DNA of 64,000 nucleotides, from positions 158,175,335 through 158,239,334 of the forward strand of contig NC_073745.1 of assembly GCF_029784135.1 (NCBI RefSeq). Reading direction: 5' to 3'. A model generated the notes under the pieces. That model did not search any database, was not told the DNA's origin, and worked only from the letters and a program-made list of their open reading frames with translations. Source of the DNA: Toxorhynchites rutilus septentrionalis (lineage: Eukaryota; Arthropoda; Insecta; Diptera; Culicidae). Positions 11,940 through 23,007 of this stretch are shown piece after piece; the first letter of the stretch is position 1; each line of letters opens with the position of its first letter. The translations under genes and the position numbers were made by a program.

Positions 11940-12700
11940 TATAATCTCATTTTTTTTTATCCTCTTACCAACTTTATAATTTTTAATTTAATGATTTGAG
12001 TATTTTTATATAAATCATATACAAATAATTTCATTCGTTTTTCAAACACAACGTTTTTATTTACATTGCTCAACAACATTAAACAACGAGATTCCGCCAC
12101 TTCGTTCATTATGAGCATCAGTACTCCTTTTGTATAAATATTTATCATGAGAAGACGAAACAAATAATGGATGAGTTTTTATGTGTATCGTATGATGATT
12201 CGATGCGATTAGGACAACTCTGTTCTACGATGTCGTGATTATGCCTACAATTCATGATCGAAATGTACACGAAGATAGAATTCGAACGACTACGATTCAT
12301 ACGACACAATCTACAGAAGCGACGTGATGAAAAATACATCCACTGGAAAGATGCTATCATGAGCAACGCCAGCACAGCCTTTGCTATTGCCAGGCTAAAA
12401 TACAATGCATCATCATGATAGTGCGTTTGTTGAGACAGGAAATAAAGTCTTCAAAGAAATTTATTACAATAATACACGGTTGAATGGATTTTTTGTCGGG
12501 ATTGAATGTAGCAAACATTTTAGTTTGGTTAATCGTCAAAATACGATAGTCGATAGTGAAAATCGATAGTGTAATTTCCTCGGAAATTCCAGATCCGTCT
12601 ACATATCAATACTTTGGATCGGAGTACGCACGAAACTTTGATTGTACGAATAGAAACAATTTTTTTCGATAGAAGCTGAAGATAGAAGCTTCTTACCTCG

Positions 12701-12716
12701 AATATGGCTCCAATGA
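12701..12716 (+). repeat. 5' target-site duplication of LINE insertion
   Basis: AATATGGCTCCAATGA here is repeated exactly at 14228-14243, immediately after the LINE's A-rich tail. A 16-bp perfect duplication is the hallmark of target-primed insertion and fixes the LINE boundaries. Confidence 0.9.
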
Positions 12717-14227
12717 CGACGACGTATCACCCCCGACGATGGGTGAAGTTAAGGAGGTCATTAATCAGCTCAAGAACCACAAAGCAGCTGGTAAAGATGG
12801 CCTCGTAGCGGAGCTCTTCAAGGGACCGAGAAAACTTGTAGAGTGTATGTGATAGTCAGGATCTGGGACACAGAACAGCTACCGGAGGAGTGGAAGGACG
12901 TTGTAATCTGCCCCATCTATAAAAAAGGCGACAAGTTGGATTGTGGGAACTATCATGCCATCACAATCCTGAATGGTGCCTACAAAATTTTGTCTCAGAT
13001 CCTCTTCCGCCGTCTATCGCCAATAGTAAGTAGACTTGTAGGAAGTTATCAGGCCGCATTCATGCCCGGTTGCTCCACGACGGACCAGATTTTTACACTG
13101 CGGCAGATCCTCCAAAAGTGCCGCGAGTATCAGGTCCCTACACACCACATCTTCGTCGACTTCAAGGCCGCATATGATACAATCGACCGACGACAGCTAT
13201 GGAGGATCATGGACGAACACGGCTTTCCCCGAAAGCTGACAAGACTGATTCATGCAACGATGAACAGAGTGCGGTGCAGTGTGCGGATCTCAGGTGAGCT
13301 TTCGGAATCATTTGAGACTCACAGGGAACTTCGACAAGGCGATGGACTCTCCTGTCTGCTCTTCAACGTGGCGCTGGAAGGCGTTATGCGGAGAGCGGGC
13401 TTCAACATGCGGGGCACGATTTTCAACAAGTCTAGTCAGTCGGTGAAGCAGACGACGACGTGAACATAATCGGAAGAACACATGCAACGGTAGCCGACTT
13501 GTACACCCGACTGAAACACGAAGCAGGGCTGATTGGGCTTGAGATCAATGCGTCTAAGACTAAATACATGCTAGCTGGAGGGACTGATCGCAACAGGGTT
13601 CTTCTTGGTAGTAGTGTTGTGATCGACGGCGACGAGCTCGAGGTGGTGGAGGAATGTGTCTACCTTGGCTCGTTGATAACAACTGACAACAGCAACAGCC
13701 GTGAAATTTGAAGACGCATTGTCAATGGAAGTCGTGCCTACTATGGGCTCCGCAAATCCTTGAGGTCCAACAAGCTCCGACCCCGTACGAAGTGTACCAT
13801 GTACAAATCCCTAATTCGACCGGTTGTTCTCTATGGGCACAAAGCATGGACGATGCTTGAAGAGGACTCACAAGCGTTCGGAGTTTTCGAACGCCGAATG
13901 CTCAGAACAATATACGGTGGTGTACAGGAAAACGGAGTATGGAGAAGGAGAATGAACCACGAACTGGCGCAACTCTACAGCGAACCCAGCATCCAGAAAG
14001 TCGCCAAGGCTGGACGAGTGCGATGGGCAGGGCATGTTGCAAGATTGCCGGACAGTAGCCCTGCAAAGATGGTGTTCGCATCTAATCCGGTAGGAACAAG
14101 AAGGAGAGGAGCCCAGCGGTGCAGCCGGGAGTTGGAGAACTGCAGCCATGGACCGGGTTTATTGGAGAAGAGTAGTGAATCAGATCTAATCTCAATGGGA
14201 TGTAGAGTCATAGTAAATAAATAAATA
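12717..14227 (+). mobile_element. 5'-truncated non-LTR retrotransposon (LINE)
   Basis: Bounded by a perfect 16-bp target duplication and ending in a TAAATAAATAAATAAAT tail. It starts inside the reverse transcriptase domain, so it is 5' truncated (about 1.5 kb kept). Coding sequence runs to the C-terminal part with KAGRVRWAGHVARLPD. I place it tentatively in the RTE-like group by its RT and tail motifs; another clade is possible. It sits inside Helitron copy 2. Confidence 0.88.
12737..14224 (+). pseudogene. LINE reverse transcriptase remnant
   Basis: Reverse transcriptase that would copy LINE RNA at the target site. Frame pieces in order: MGEVKEVINQLKNHKAAGKD; then after a lesion near 12845, LPEEWKDVVICPIYKKGD, GCSTTDQIF, VDFKAAYDTIDR (first catalytic Asp region), LRQGDGLSCLLFNVAL; a frameshift near 13440 just before the catalytic box, which reads E-A-D-D (expected F/Y-A-D-D) in the new frame; then NIIGRTHATVADL, KTKYMLAG, VYLGSLITTD, a stop near 13709, then GLRKSLRSNKLRPRTK to GHVARLPD. 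The ADD core survives but three or more lesions kill the frame. Confidence 0.85.
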
Positions 14228-14521
14228 AATATGGCTCCAATGAAGTTTTCTGATGTATCTTCAGTTTCCCAATTCATGAACGGGGTCCAGTAGCAGTAGT
14301 TATAAATTTGGCCGTCCAATGACAATGCGTACTGTCATTTCCGGCAGCATAAACATCATTTCGTTCAAATCATTTCATTCATTCTATTTTAACGATCACA
14401 CTCGATTATTTTATAGATCATTAAAACATTCAAACACACTTGAAATACATTAGTTATTTATTCGAAATATTCAGTAGAAAAAAAATTATATGGCATAACA
14501 ACGTTTGCCAGATCAGTTTGT

Positions 14522-16819
14522 TGATAATTTTTTAGAACCAGTTGCTATATTTGAAATTTAATATGCCCTATTCCGCAGATATGTAGCAAACTCGGTTGGA
14601 AAAAAACTAAATTGGGCTCATGGATGAACTCTATCGGTAAATTATTTATTAAATTGGCGACACAAAACCAATTTCATGAAAGTCATGAAAATACGAACGC
14701 ATAACATTTCTTATGTTTCCACCATAACGTATGAGAATTTGAAATTTTTTAAATTTCAATTTTTGGAAAAAAATCTTTTGGTTCCTCGATGTATACGTAT
14801 ATGCATTGTAACATTGTAAATATCGTTGAGTGCGTTACTACACAATGGTTCCAATCGAGCCATGTCACAATTTTTTTTATTTTTTTGGATGTTACTTTTT
14901 TATGAACTGCTTAAATCTAGCGAAATTATAATAGTTATTAATTTCTTTTGGTGCGTAGGAGTACAGAACCAGAGTAAAACACGACTGTCTTATTGATTTG
15001 TTCGGAAAATCGATTTTTGGGAAATCATCGTTGAAAAAAAATTCAAAAAGTGCTTTCCAAATACTTGATATTCCTGCCCTGAAGAGACTTTCATAGGGGT
15101 AATAATCTGGAGGTATGAAATCTGCTCAGAACGGCGAGTGAGGTAATTCCATTCCAGACAAACTCGCCCTATTGGAATTCAGTATGCTCTATTTCTAATA
15201 TATATTACATATTCGGTTAAAAATTTAATGTATAACAAATAGAGCTCATGGGTGAGCACACTCTTCGTGAAGCATTAATGAAATTATTGACCCAAAACCA
15301 ATTTCATTCAATTTATTGATGTTATTAGAAAATATTCAATTTATCAACTAATGTTTAGTGTTCTTATCCCATCTAAAAATTAAGAAGTGGATATACCAAA
15401 AACGAACGAGAACTCGACGGTAAAACACGTGAACCATGACACGAATAGAATTCAAGCATTTAAAGACTATCTGGATACGCTGGAAGATTCGACTAAGATG
15501 TTAAACGTCATAGAACAAGACCTTTCCTGGATTTGCTCAATACCCCACAGAATCCACCTCACGACGTTTGGAGTCCATACAGAGACTCATTGGCTGTTTT
15601 GATCTCCGAATGAAGGTTTGCTTTTTCCGTTGTACCACTTTAGAACGATGAGAAATGGAGTTTTACTGTAAGAAAAACACCGGCGGGAACAAACATTGAT
15701 GTTTTGAAATGTTCAGTTTCATTTCATGCGATCGTTATTTTTTCTAGATTGAACACACTGTCCGATTTAGATGTGTCCTAGAGACAGTTAGAGTGATCCC
15801 TTCACGTTGCTTGACTATGGTGCTATTGTTTGAAATTACTAATCACATATAATCAGGCCGACGGATTGATAAGATTAAGATAAGGTTTTGACGTAAAATG
15901 TCGTTTTTCGGGTACGAATTCAAAAACGATCAAATCGTGAAAATTGTCCAATTTCTAAACGCATCATCCTCCTCATTCCGTGATGGGTTTATGAGATTTT
16001 TTTGGACATCGGCATCTCATTCAAGTATTTACGATTACTGAGCGTCATTATGGATAAATTGGACTCATAAAATTTAAGTTATACTATGCAAAAGATAATT
16101 TTAGTTCATCTTTTGGATTTTTTTACCAATGTAATATTATTCTTCTAATGATTTTATAAATATTAATATGTTGATAGCTAACGCGTGAATTTCAACAACA
16201 AATATGATTATGTTTCGAGTACATTGGTTATTGAGCAAACGGAGAACAAAAAAAAACCTTTCACTCTAAGAGATAAAAACAGTCTTAACCTCAAAAAAAG
16301 TAGAAACATTGAGTCTGTTTTTATGCCTTTTTTATGTTTATGTAATTTGACAGACGAAAATTTTAACTACAACAAAATGGAAATATTGTCGTAATGATCA
16401 ATCAAACATTTCAAATTGTTTAGTAATTTTTCATACGTTTATTATTGCCATTCAGTCATTCATTCTTTGTTTTAAGAGACTTCAAACATTGTAGTTAATT
16501 CGCCTCTATTATTGCCATCTTGAGAGTAAATTCCTTTGCCAGAATTGGGACAAATATTTACGAACCGTACGAAAGAGAAAAAGGGATTTCTTTTTGTGTT
16601 TAACTGTGTCACTATATAAGCTGTGAACGCATCCCGTTCGCGCAATATTCTCGATGATGAATGCACAGTGTTGGCATCTACCGCGGTGTGAAGCAATTAA
16701 TGTTTTCCTATCAAATCAGCAAGCCTGAAGGCTGTTTGTTTAAAGTTGTTAAAATTTGAATGAAAATTACTATTTGATATAATTTGAGTATTCAAAACAC
16801 GTATCACTGACTCTTACTA
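14522..16819. other. AT-rich sequence with a diverged direct repeat
   Basis: No gene recognised. About 14557-14690 and about 15182-15315 are diverged copies in the same orientation (shared runs GGGCTCATGG/GAGCTCATGG and AAAACCAATTTCAT), some 625 bp apart. Small open frames (15387-15602 and 16185-16394 plus; 16472-16696 minus) show no known motif. About 16480-16514 resembles about 24690-24724, marking a minor dispersed repeat. Confidence 0.45.
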
Positions 16820-17937
16820 AAGGGTGTGTCACATCAAATTGCATCACGGAAAAAACGCTGTAGAAATTCGCCCAGTAGACCGATCCTTTTGAATATTTTA
16901 GACAGTAAAATAAAAACTATTAAACAACTTTTGGCATTTTCTTTTTATTCATACTTCGAGCCCAAGCCCGTATGCTCGCACCTTCCTCTTTACCCCGTCC
17001 ATAAGGTTCTGTACAACGTCAGGTTGTAGTTTTTTTTTGAACAGAAATCCATTTTCTCTTGAAGTCCGCCTCCGATTTGACAACTTTTGGGTTCTTCCGG
17101 AGGGCCTGCTTCATAATCGCCCAATATTTCTCTATTGGGCGAAGCTCCAGCGCGTTGGGCGGGTTCATTTTCTTTGGCACGAAGGTGACCCCGTTGGCTT
17201 CGTACCACTCCAACACGTCCTTTGAATAGTGGCACGAAGCGAGATCCGGCCAGAAGATGGTCGGGCCCTCGTGCTGCTTCAATAGTGGTAGTAAGCGCTT
17301 CTGTAGGCACTCCTTAAGGTAAACCTGCCCGTTTACCGTGTCGGTCATCACGAAGGGGGCGCTCCGCTTTCCGCAAAAGCAGATGCTTGCGAATCTCCTC
17401 CGGAATGCTGAATTTGTCCTCTGCGGAGAAAAACAACAGGCCCGGCAGCTGACGAAAGTCCGCTTTGACGTAGGTTTCGTCGTCCATTACCAGGCAAATG
17501 GACGAATGAACTTGACAAATTCAGCTTATTGGCGACATCCCGGACCGAACTTCTCGGGTCACGTCTAAACTGCTTAACTACGCGCTTGTGATCTTTTTCA
17601 CTGACGGAGCATACATTTTTGCCGTTCTTCACCTTCCGGTCGATGGTTAGGTTCTCGAAGTATCGTTTTAGTACTCTGCTGACCATGGATTGGACGATTC
17701 CCAGCATCTTACCGATGTCCCAATGTGACAACTCCGGATTCTCGAAATGAGTGCGCAGGATTAATTCACGACGCTCTTTTTCGTTCGACGACATTTTTCC
17801 AAATTTACGAAAAATAGACAGTGAAGCATGATCTATACACTCTTATCTGATTATAAGCGAAAGCTGAAGATATACTTTCTAAAAATTAAATTTCTACAGC
17901 GTTTTTTCCGTGATGCAATTTGATGTGACACACCCTG
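16820..17937 (-). mobile_element. ITmD37E (Tc1/mariner) DNA transposon, nearly complete
   Basis: A 1118-bp element with TA at both ends (16818-16819, 17938-17939). Terminal inverted repeats are identical over 48 bp (16821-16868 against 17889-17936), starting AGGGTGTGTCACATCAAATT; only the outermost base differs (A against C). The transposase lies on the minus strand. The third catalytic residue is 37 residues after the second, which defines the ITmD37E group. Perfect TIRs indicate fairly recent insertion, and TIR-intact copies can be mobilised in trans if an active transposase exists elsewhere. It lies beside an old mariner remnant at 18.1-18.4 kb. Confidence 0.92.
17019..17794 (-). pseudogene. 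ITmD37E transposase, frameshifted
   Basis: Cut-and-paste transposase. Start at 17794 (MSSNEKERRELILRTHFE) fits family N-termini with a two-part HTH (HWDIGKMLGI, then SVRDVANKLNL). Three different frames carry the parts: N-terminus; middle with MDDETYVKADFRQLPG (first Asp); C-terminus with FWPDLASCHYS (second Asp) and NALELRPIEKYWA (Glu 37 residues on). All three catalytic residues are present. Small deletions explain the frameshifts: roughly 40 codons are missing before MDDET, and about 17 codons (the region containing YMVWQAI in relatives) before CGKRSAPFV. The element is therefore non-autonomous. The C-terminal tail is also cut short. Confidence 0.9.
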
Positions 17938-18119
17938 TAGAAGAAGTTTCCTTTTTTTTCCACCAAAACTCGTGGCTATACAAAAATATGAATTTATTGG
18001 CAAACACAATTTTCATTCGAAATTTTACATCACTTGCAAAAAAAAAACTTGTTACTGTATTACATAGAATACATATTTGATATGATCTCCATTTATATAT
18101 TTTTAACGATTCCGCCGTT

Positions 18120-18440
18120 CACAGTAAACCCATCATTCTATGCAGAAAACCCTTCTTTCACTGTCGTTGAAGAAGCATTTCCCGTTTGTTTTTTCGACGT
18201 TCGACCAACTTTTCAAATTATTCCCGTTGCTTCTAAGCTTTTGGTAACAGTCGATCGATCAATGTGGAATGCAGAATCCAACTCTTACTGTGTTTGATCT
18301 TTTTCAAGCAATGATTCCAATTATTCATCTTTAAACTTTTTTGGTGCCCTCGGACGTTCTGCGTCTACAACACTACAAACGCCTTTTTTGAATTGTCTGA
18401 ACCATCTTCTGTCCATCGTTCTATCGTCTGGAGCAAGGCA
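18120..18440 (-). pseudogene. mariner (Mos1-like) transposase N-terminal remnant
   Basis: Minus-strand translation gives RWFRQFKKGVCSVVDAERPR, then APKKFKDE-LESLLEKDQTQ-ELDSAFHIDRSTV and a KSLEATGII segment. This matches the paired HTH linker of mariner transposases (pattern WF..FK.G.F...D..R.GRP..F.DEELE.LL..D..QTQ.EL). In-frame stops interrupt it and no catalytic domain follows. It is a different family from the adjacent ITmD37E element. Confidence 0.7.
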
Positions 18441-18447
18441 CTTACAA

Positions 18448-18680
18448 GTATATCCTAAGGTGGGCCAACTTGCTAAAACCACTCTTCAGCCATCTTGAAA
18501 GTCTACTATGTTTTGTTTGTAAACAAAACACAATGAGCTAGAGTCGAAGCTCACTCGTGATCAGTCTGTCTATTTCACGCTACAGGCAAATAAGTCCCCT
18601 TCTGCTTTCTTCCGTACTGTTTTCATATACCGCTCCCCTAACCAACTTAGTGACGAAACGGCCTCACCTTAGGATATACT
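18448..18680. mobile_element. 233-bp MITE with AGTATATCCTAAGGTG ends
   Basis: AGTATATCCTAAGGTGGGCC at the left end is matched by the inverse of AGTATATCCTAAGGTGAGGCC at the right. No coding capacity. Target duplication not resolved. It sits next to the mariner remnant, perhaps within its 5' region. Confidence 0.65.
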
Positions 18681-19459
18681 ATTATGCGCATTGGTCTGGA
18701 GCATATTCACCATAAGCTCATCTCATCTCATCTGTATACTCATCAGATTAATACCAAATCGAGATGAAGAATAGAAGGTGGAAAGATTCATGTGATTTGG
18801 TTGTGTTGAACTTTGATTGTATTAGAAGCCAGCGATATAGGAAGTTCACATACCAGGCATACCAGTCAGTTACTCAAATGGTACAAAATTGAATTGACAC
18901 ATTCAATTGTATATCGTTGAAAGAGGATATACAAAAACTAATTACATATTTCCAAAAAATGTTTTTCGCATTACATTCATCATTTAAAAAAAATAGAACA
19001 TGTCACGGTAAAATACTTTTGGATATATAAATTGTTTCAACTCGTTCTCCAATAGATGTCATAATTAGTAGTGGTTTCATTGGAGATACAAGTTGGCAAC
19101 ACTTTCGTACGATGGTATTTTTGTCGTTCAAACGTCACAGCAAAACCCGCTAGCTCAGCAATGCAGTGAGTAGTATAAAGCATTGGCATTGAAGTCACTT
19201 TATTATCCCTTCAATAGATGTCAAAGAAGCATCACAATTTACATGAAATAAAAAACACACTCGGACATTTTTTTATTTCGTTTGAAGAAAACCGCTTCTC
19301 AATCATGCCGATCAATTCGGGAACCTCGTGGTGATCATTTTCCTGCAGAGGGTCAAAATTTAAGGGGCACGAATTCGTTGTAGCGAAATTCGAAACGATC
19401 CTAGTCCAAACGATTGTTTCAAGTTGACGTTCAAGGATTTTTGTTCCTCATGGATTAAA
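18681..19459. other. Unassigned AT-rich sequence
   Basis: No coding family seen. CAATAGATGTCA occurs near 19051 and again near 19213. Part of the right half may be the 3' flank of the Tc1 remnant that follows. Confidence 0.4.
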
Positions 19460-20400
19460 TCTGGAACCTGCAGTATACAAAAAAAAGTTTATTCACCCGC
19501 AGTGAAAAATTAGATTTCTTCCGTTTGTTTCCGGGGTAATTTTTCCCATTCAGTTGAGATTATTGATACTTGATACTTATTTCGTTGAACCTCTGCGGAA
19601 CCAGCTTTGAGGTGTGCTTCGGATCTCCCTCTTGTTGGAATGTATATCTGCGTCCCAACTATAGCTTTTGTGCAGACGCTGGTAGTTTTCGCTTGAAAAT
19701 GTCCAAATTAACCTCTTTGATCATAATTCCATGGATGAACAGAATGTTCTTCAACGCCAGATGTAGCCATAGATTTCCACACTATGACTCTACCTGCAGA
19801 AAAAATCAAAGTCATGCTCAGTTGGTTGAGAAATCAATATCAGTAAAGTAATTAACCACCGTCATGCTTGACTGTAGGCTTTTTCAATCTTTCACCGGTT
19901 CGACACCATTTTCTTGTGATACAATCAGACCCAAATAGCATTACATTCGTCTCGTCTGACCAAATCACCTTATTCCAGCCATCACTGGTCCATGAAATGT
20001 GGTCTTGGGCCCACTTCAATCTTTTTTCTTTGATATTTTTGCGGAAAACCATGGCTTCTTAAACGCTACTCTGCCCTTAAGACCTTTCTTACGAGGACGA
20101 TTTCGTACGGAATGTTATGTCAGTTGAATGGAAAACTCGCTCTCAATCTGTTTCGTAATTTTCAGAGCTAATAGTCCCCGGTCCAGCTCCGCCTTCTTCA
20201 CAATAGCTCTGTTAATTCGGCCAGTTGTTATTGGAGGACGCCTCGATCGCTCAACTGGTGAGATAAAATCACGCTTTTGCCAGTTTTGTGATGTGATCAA
20301 ATTTCGGATGCTGATCGAAATTTGTGCCTTTTTGGGAATTTTGCAACAAATAACTTCCAATTTTGAACACGAAACTAAAATTTTAAGCACGAAAAGTTCA
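19460..20400 (-). pseudogene. Tc1-type transposase remnant
   Basis: Minus-strand Tc1-like transposase in several frames. N-terminal HTH: SRRPPITTGRINRAIVKKAE; then GLKGRVAFKKPWFSAK; then a new frame RLKWAQDHISWTSDGWNKVI with WSDET (first catalytic Asp intact); TVKHDGG; then RVIVWKSMATSGVEE; then FQQEGDPKHTSKLVPQRF. In active relatives that last box is FQQD, the D being the second catalytic Asp; here it is Glu. The Glu box (PIENLW) was not found. About four frame changes and a substituted catalytic residue make it dead. Terminal repeats were not resolved. Confidence 0.8.
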
Positions 20401-20419
20401 AGAACACTAAATGACAGCT

Positions 20420-23003
20420 AGACACAATGTTTACATTAGTTGCAGAATACACACTAAAACTCTATAAAACACACTAAAATTGTAGTATCCGTTTGGGGAC
20501 AACATATACAGAAGATCTGTCAATTTTGATATGGATACAAGTAATTTCACTCAATTTTTTTAGTGTTTTCGAACAAAAAGTTCGTACCATTTCACTGTTA
20601 TATTAACGAATCCTTTACGTGCTTGATATCGTATATAAATCCAAAATCATTCATTTGTAGAGAGGTATTGCTAATTGGAGCAACAATTAAAACATTCCAA
20701 CACCACCACGTGAAGTTCGATCGCATTTCCAGGATGACAGATAGAACAAATAACTCCAACGCGCCGTGTTGAATTTGTCGACCAAATGCGGCGACTGTAG
20801 CGGCGCTGGAGCATAAAACGATTAAAATCTAGTGATACCACCAGTCGCACCAATTAGATCCCAAAGGCACACTTTGAGTTCGGTTGGTTGGGTAACAAAA
20901 TATGAACCCTTTTTTCTTCATGGGATTTTCTTAGCTACGTGAGCTAGCAGCAGCACTGAAGCCGACCCAGTTATCGTCCCTCCCCGATCAAGCGGTTTCA
21001 TAAACACTTTTCCTAATTTGAGCGGATTAGCAGCAATTGAAAATAGCACTCTATTACACTCTCGGTCCCGGGTCCCGGATCGAGTCCAAAATTATCTGCG
21101 CTCCTGTAACTGATGAAACAATATCCTGTTGAAGATAAAAGCGAACGCTCCCGTAAAAGCAGCTGGAAATGAAATAGAAAACAGGAGAGAGATACACACA
21201 CCGAAAAACCACTGTCTGCCAATGGAGCAAAGAACTAAGCTAAGCCCGACAGATAAAATCACGAATTTGTGGTCTCGTGGAACGGTATAATGCTCTCCCT
21301 CGAGAGATCCCAGAGTCGGTAGTTTTATGTTGAGGATTTTGGTCCGCAAAAAAGTGATTCAGAGAGACGCGTGTATGATTTATTTAGTGTTGCACCGGTT
21401 GAAATATCATAGACCAGACCGGGGCGATGGTAATTGATACTTTTCGGTATGCACGGTATTATCGTTTGTTGGTAATCTCTGCAGAAAGGGGATTTGTTTT
21501 TCTAGAAATTTGCTGCTGCTCTGGTGGGTTTAGTCTACTATGAAGCTAGGCAAATCCCGGCAGAGATTTGCTCGCAAGTGGCGCTCCGCAAAGTCACAAA
21601 GGGGATTAGTGATGGCATTAATTACCTGGACTTAGCTTCCGCTCGGTTTACGTTTTTCTCGGACACAATGGGATGACGTTGTGTGAGTTTTGATGGTTGT
21701 TATTTGTATAAATTAATAGCTTCGAACAAATTAAAACAAAAACACAGTTTCTTCCTGACTGTTGTTAATCTTGAACCAGTAGCTATTGTTCAAAGCATAT
21801 TCTATCCAGACACTCTTTATATCCACATCATCTTTTCTGTTCGGATAACCGAACATCCTGTCACCCGGTGCCACCAGTTGAACGTCCTTCCTTCAAAACA
21901 AGTGAAAGGCAACAAGTACTGAAATGTTTAAGTGCAATTACTCTTCCCCGTGTTTCGTTCGTCAATTGCTCCACAGGTTAAACCAATTCATAAGCTGAAC
22001 TGCCAACTGCAACCACGAGGAACCAAGGCAGTAATTGTTTAAAATTGAATCATTAGCAACGGCACCACCAAACAACACCACCGTTCTCAGTCTGATGCAA
22101 CTTCCATCTTCGTCCCATCCCCGTCATTATTGGAATCACGGTAAAAGTTAGGAAAGTCGGTCAAAAATTACTCCCAGTAGTGGATAAAATGTGGCGTGAC
22201 GCTATTTCTTGAATTAGCCACCAGAGATGACTACACACAGGAACAATAATAGAAACGTTAATTAGGAATAATAAACGTCTTACAAACAACTGGAACATTC
22301 CTGAATCAAATGAACTCTCTCTTCCTTCGTCCGTGTTGGCGTCCAGTGAGAGTGGGTGAAAAACTGCGCGTTGACTCGGCTTGGTGTCAAAAGTTTGATA
22401 AATAACTGGAGCTGTGAGCTGTGAAATATAATAAAACAATGGTTCCAAAAAATTCACGGCTAATGTCCAAAACAAGAGTTAGAGAGAGTGGGGAGGGGGC
22501 AAACGAACGAGGAACAAGGTAACGAAAGCCTAGGCGTTATGAAAATGTATGAAAATCAAGATTGTGCGCGCGTTGATGGCGCAAAACAGCCGCCTAGAAC
22601 ATGGACACCGGGAATGATTGTGCGTAAAATATGCATGGATGAGAGGGCGGAGAAAATGTGGAACCATTTGTAAATTATTTATGAGGTGAGCCTCTGTAAT
22701 TAATTATCGTGTGTTGAGGCGCTTTCGCTCCGTGAGGCGCACCGGCAATGATCATAAATAAAACTGCAAATTATAAGAATTTGAAAAATCATCACAAGTC
22801 TGTTTGTTTGTTTCGATGTTTGGAGTAGCCGGTGGGGAAGTATCGTTCCCGCAGGCAGGTGTGTGTTTGAGGGTTGAACTAGTCGAGTGGTAGCTGTGGC
22901 GAGGAGCAAAGAAGGTGAAACACGAAAGTGGCGCTTACAGAATGGGCCGATGGGAACAATATAATGAAAGGGTTTACTCGTTTTGTAACTTGTAGTGGAT
23001 CAT
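20420..23003. other. Unassigned sequence, no gene seen
   Basis: Mostly mixed-composition, apparently single-copy DNA. Open frames of 60-104 codons on both strands overlap each other and match nothing I know. Includes a GTCCCGGGTCCCGG patch near 21066. Candidate for intronic or intergenic conserved DNA, with no direct evidence of function. Confidence 0.45.
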
Positions 23004-23007
23004 ACTT

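Larger units (their letters stand above)
12120..14521 (+). mobile_element. Helitron remnant (copy 2), split by a LINE
   Basis: Plus-strand Helitron remnant. Rep-domain coding at about 12140-12410 keeps SFYVYRMMIR, VLRCRDYAY, then in another frame ERLRFIRHNLQK and KDAIMSNASTAFAIARL, matching copy 1. A noncoding block at about 12563-12620 matches copy 1 at 1850-1930. After the LINE insertion, 14244-14521 matches copy 1 at 966-1165, ending ATGGCATAACAACGTTTGCC then AGATCAG, with the terminal CTAG degraded to TTTG. Rep is broken by frameshifts and stops, and no helicase is seen. The order and strand of all three blocks agree with copy 1. Confidence 0.7.

Noticed and set aside
18426..18706. Target duplication GTCTGGAGCA flanking the 18.45-kb MITE
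   Set aside because: The two GTCTGGAGCA runs do not abut the inverted-repeat ends; they lie 12 and 14 or more bases away.
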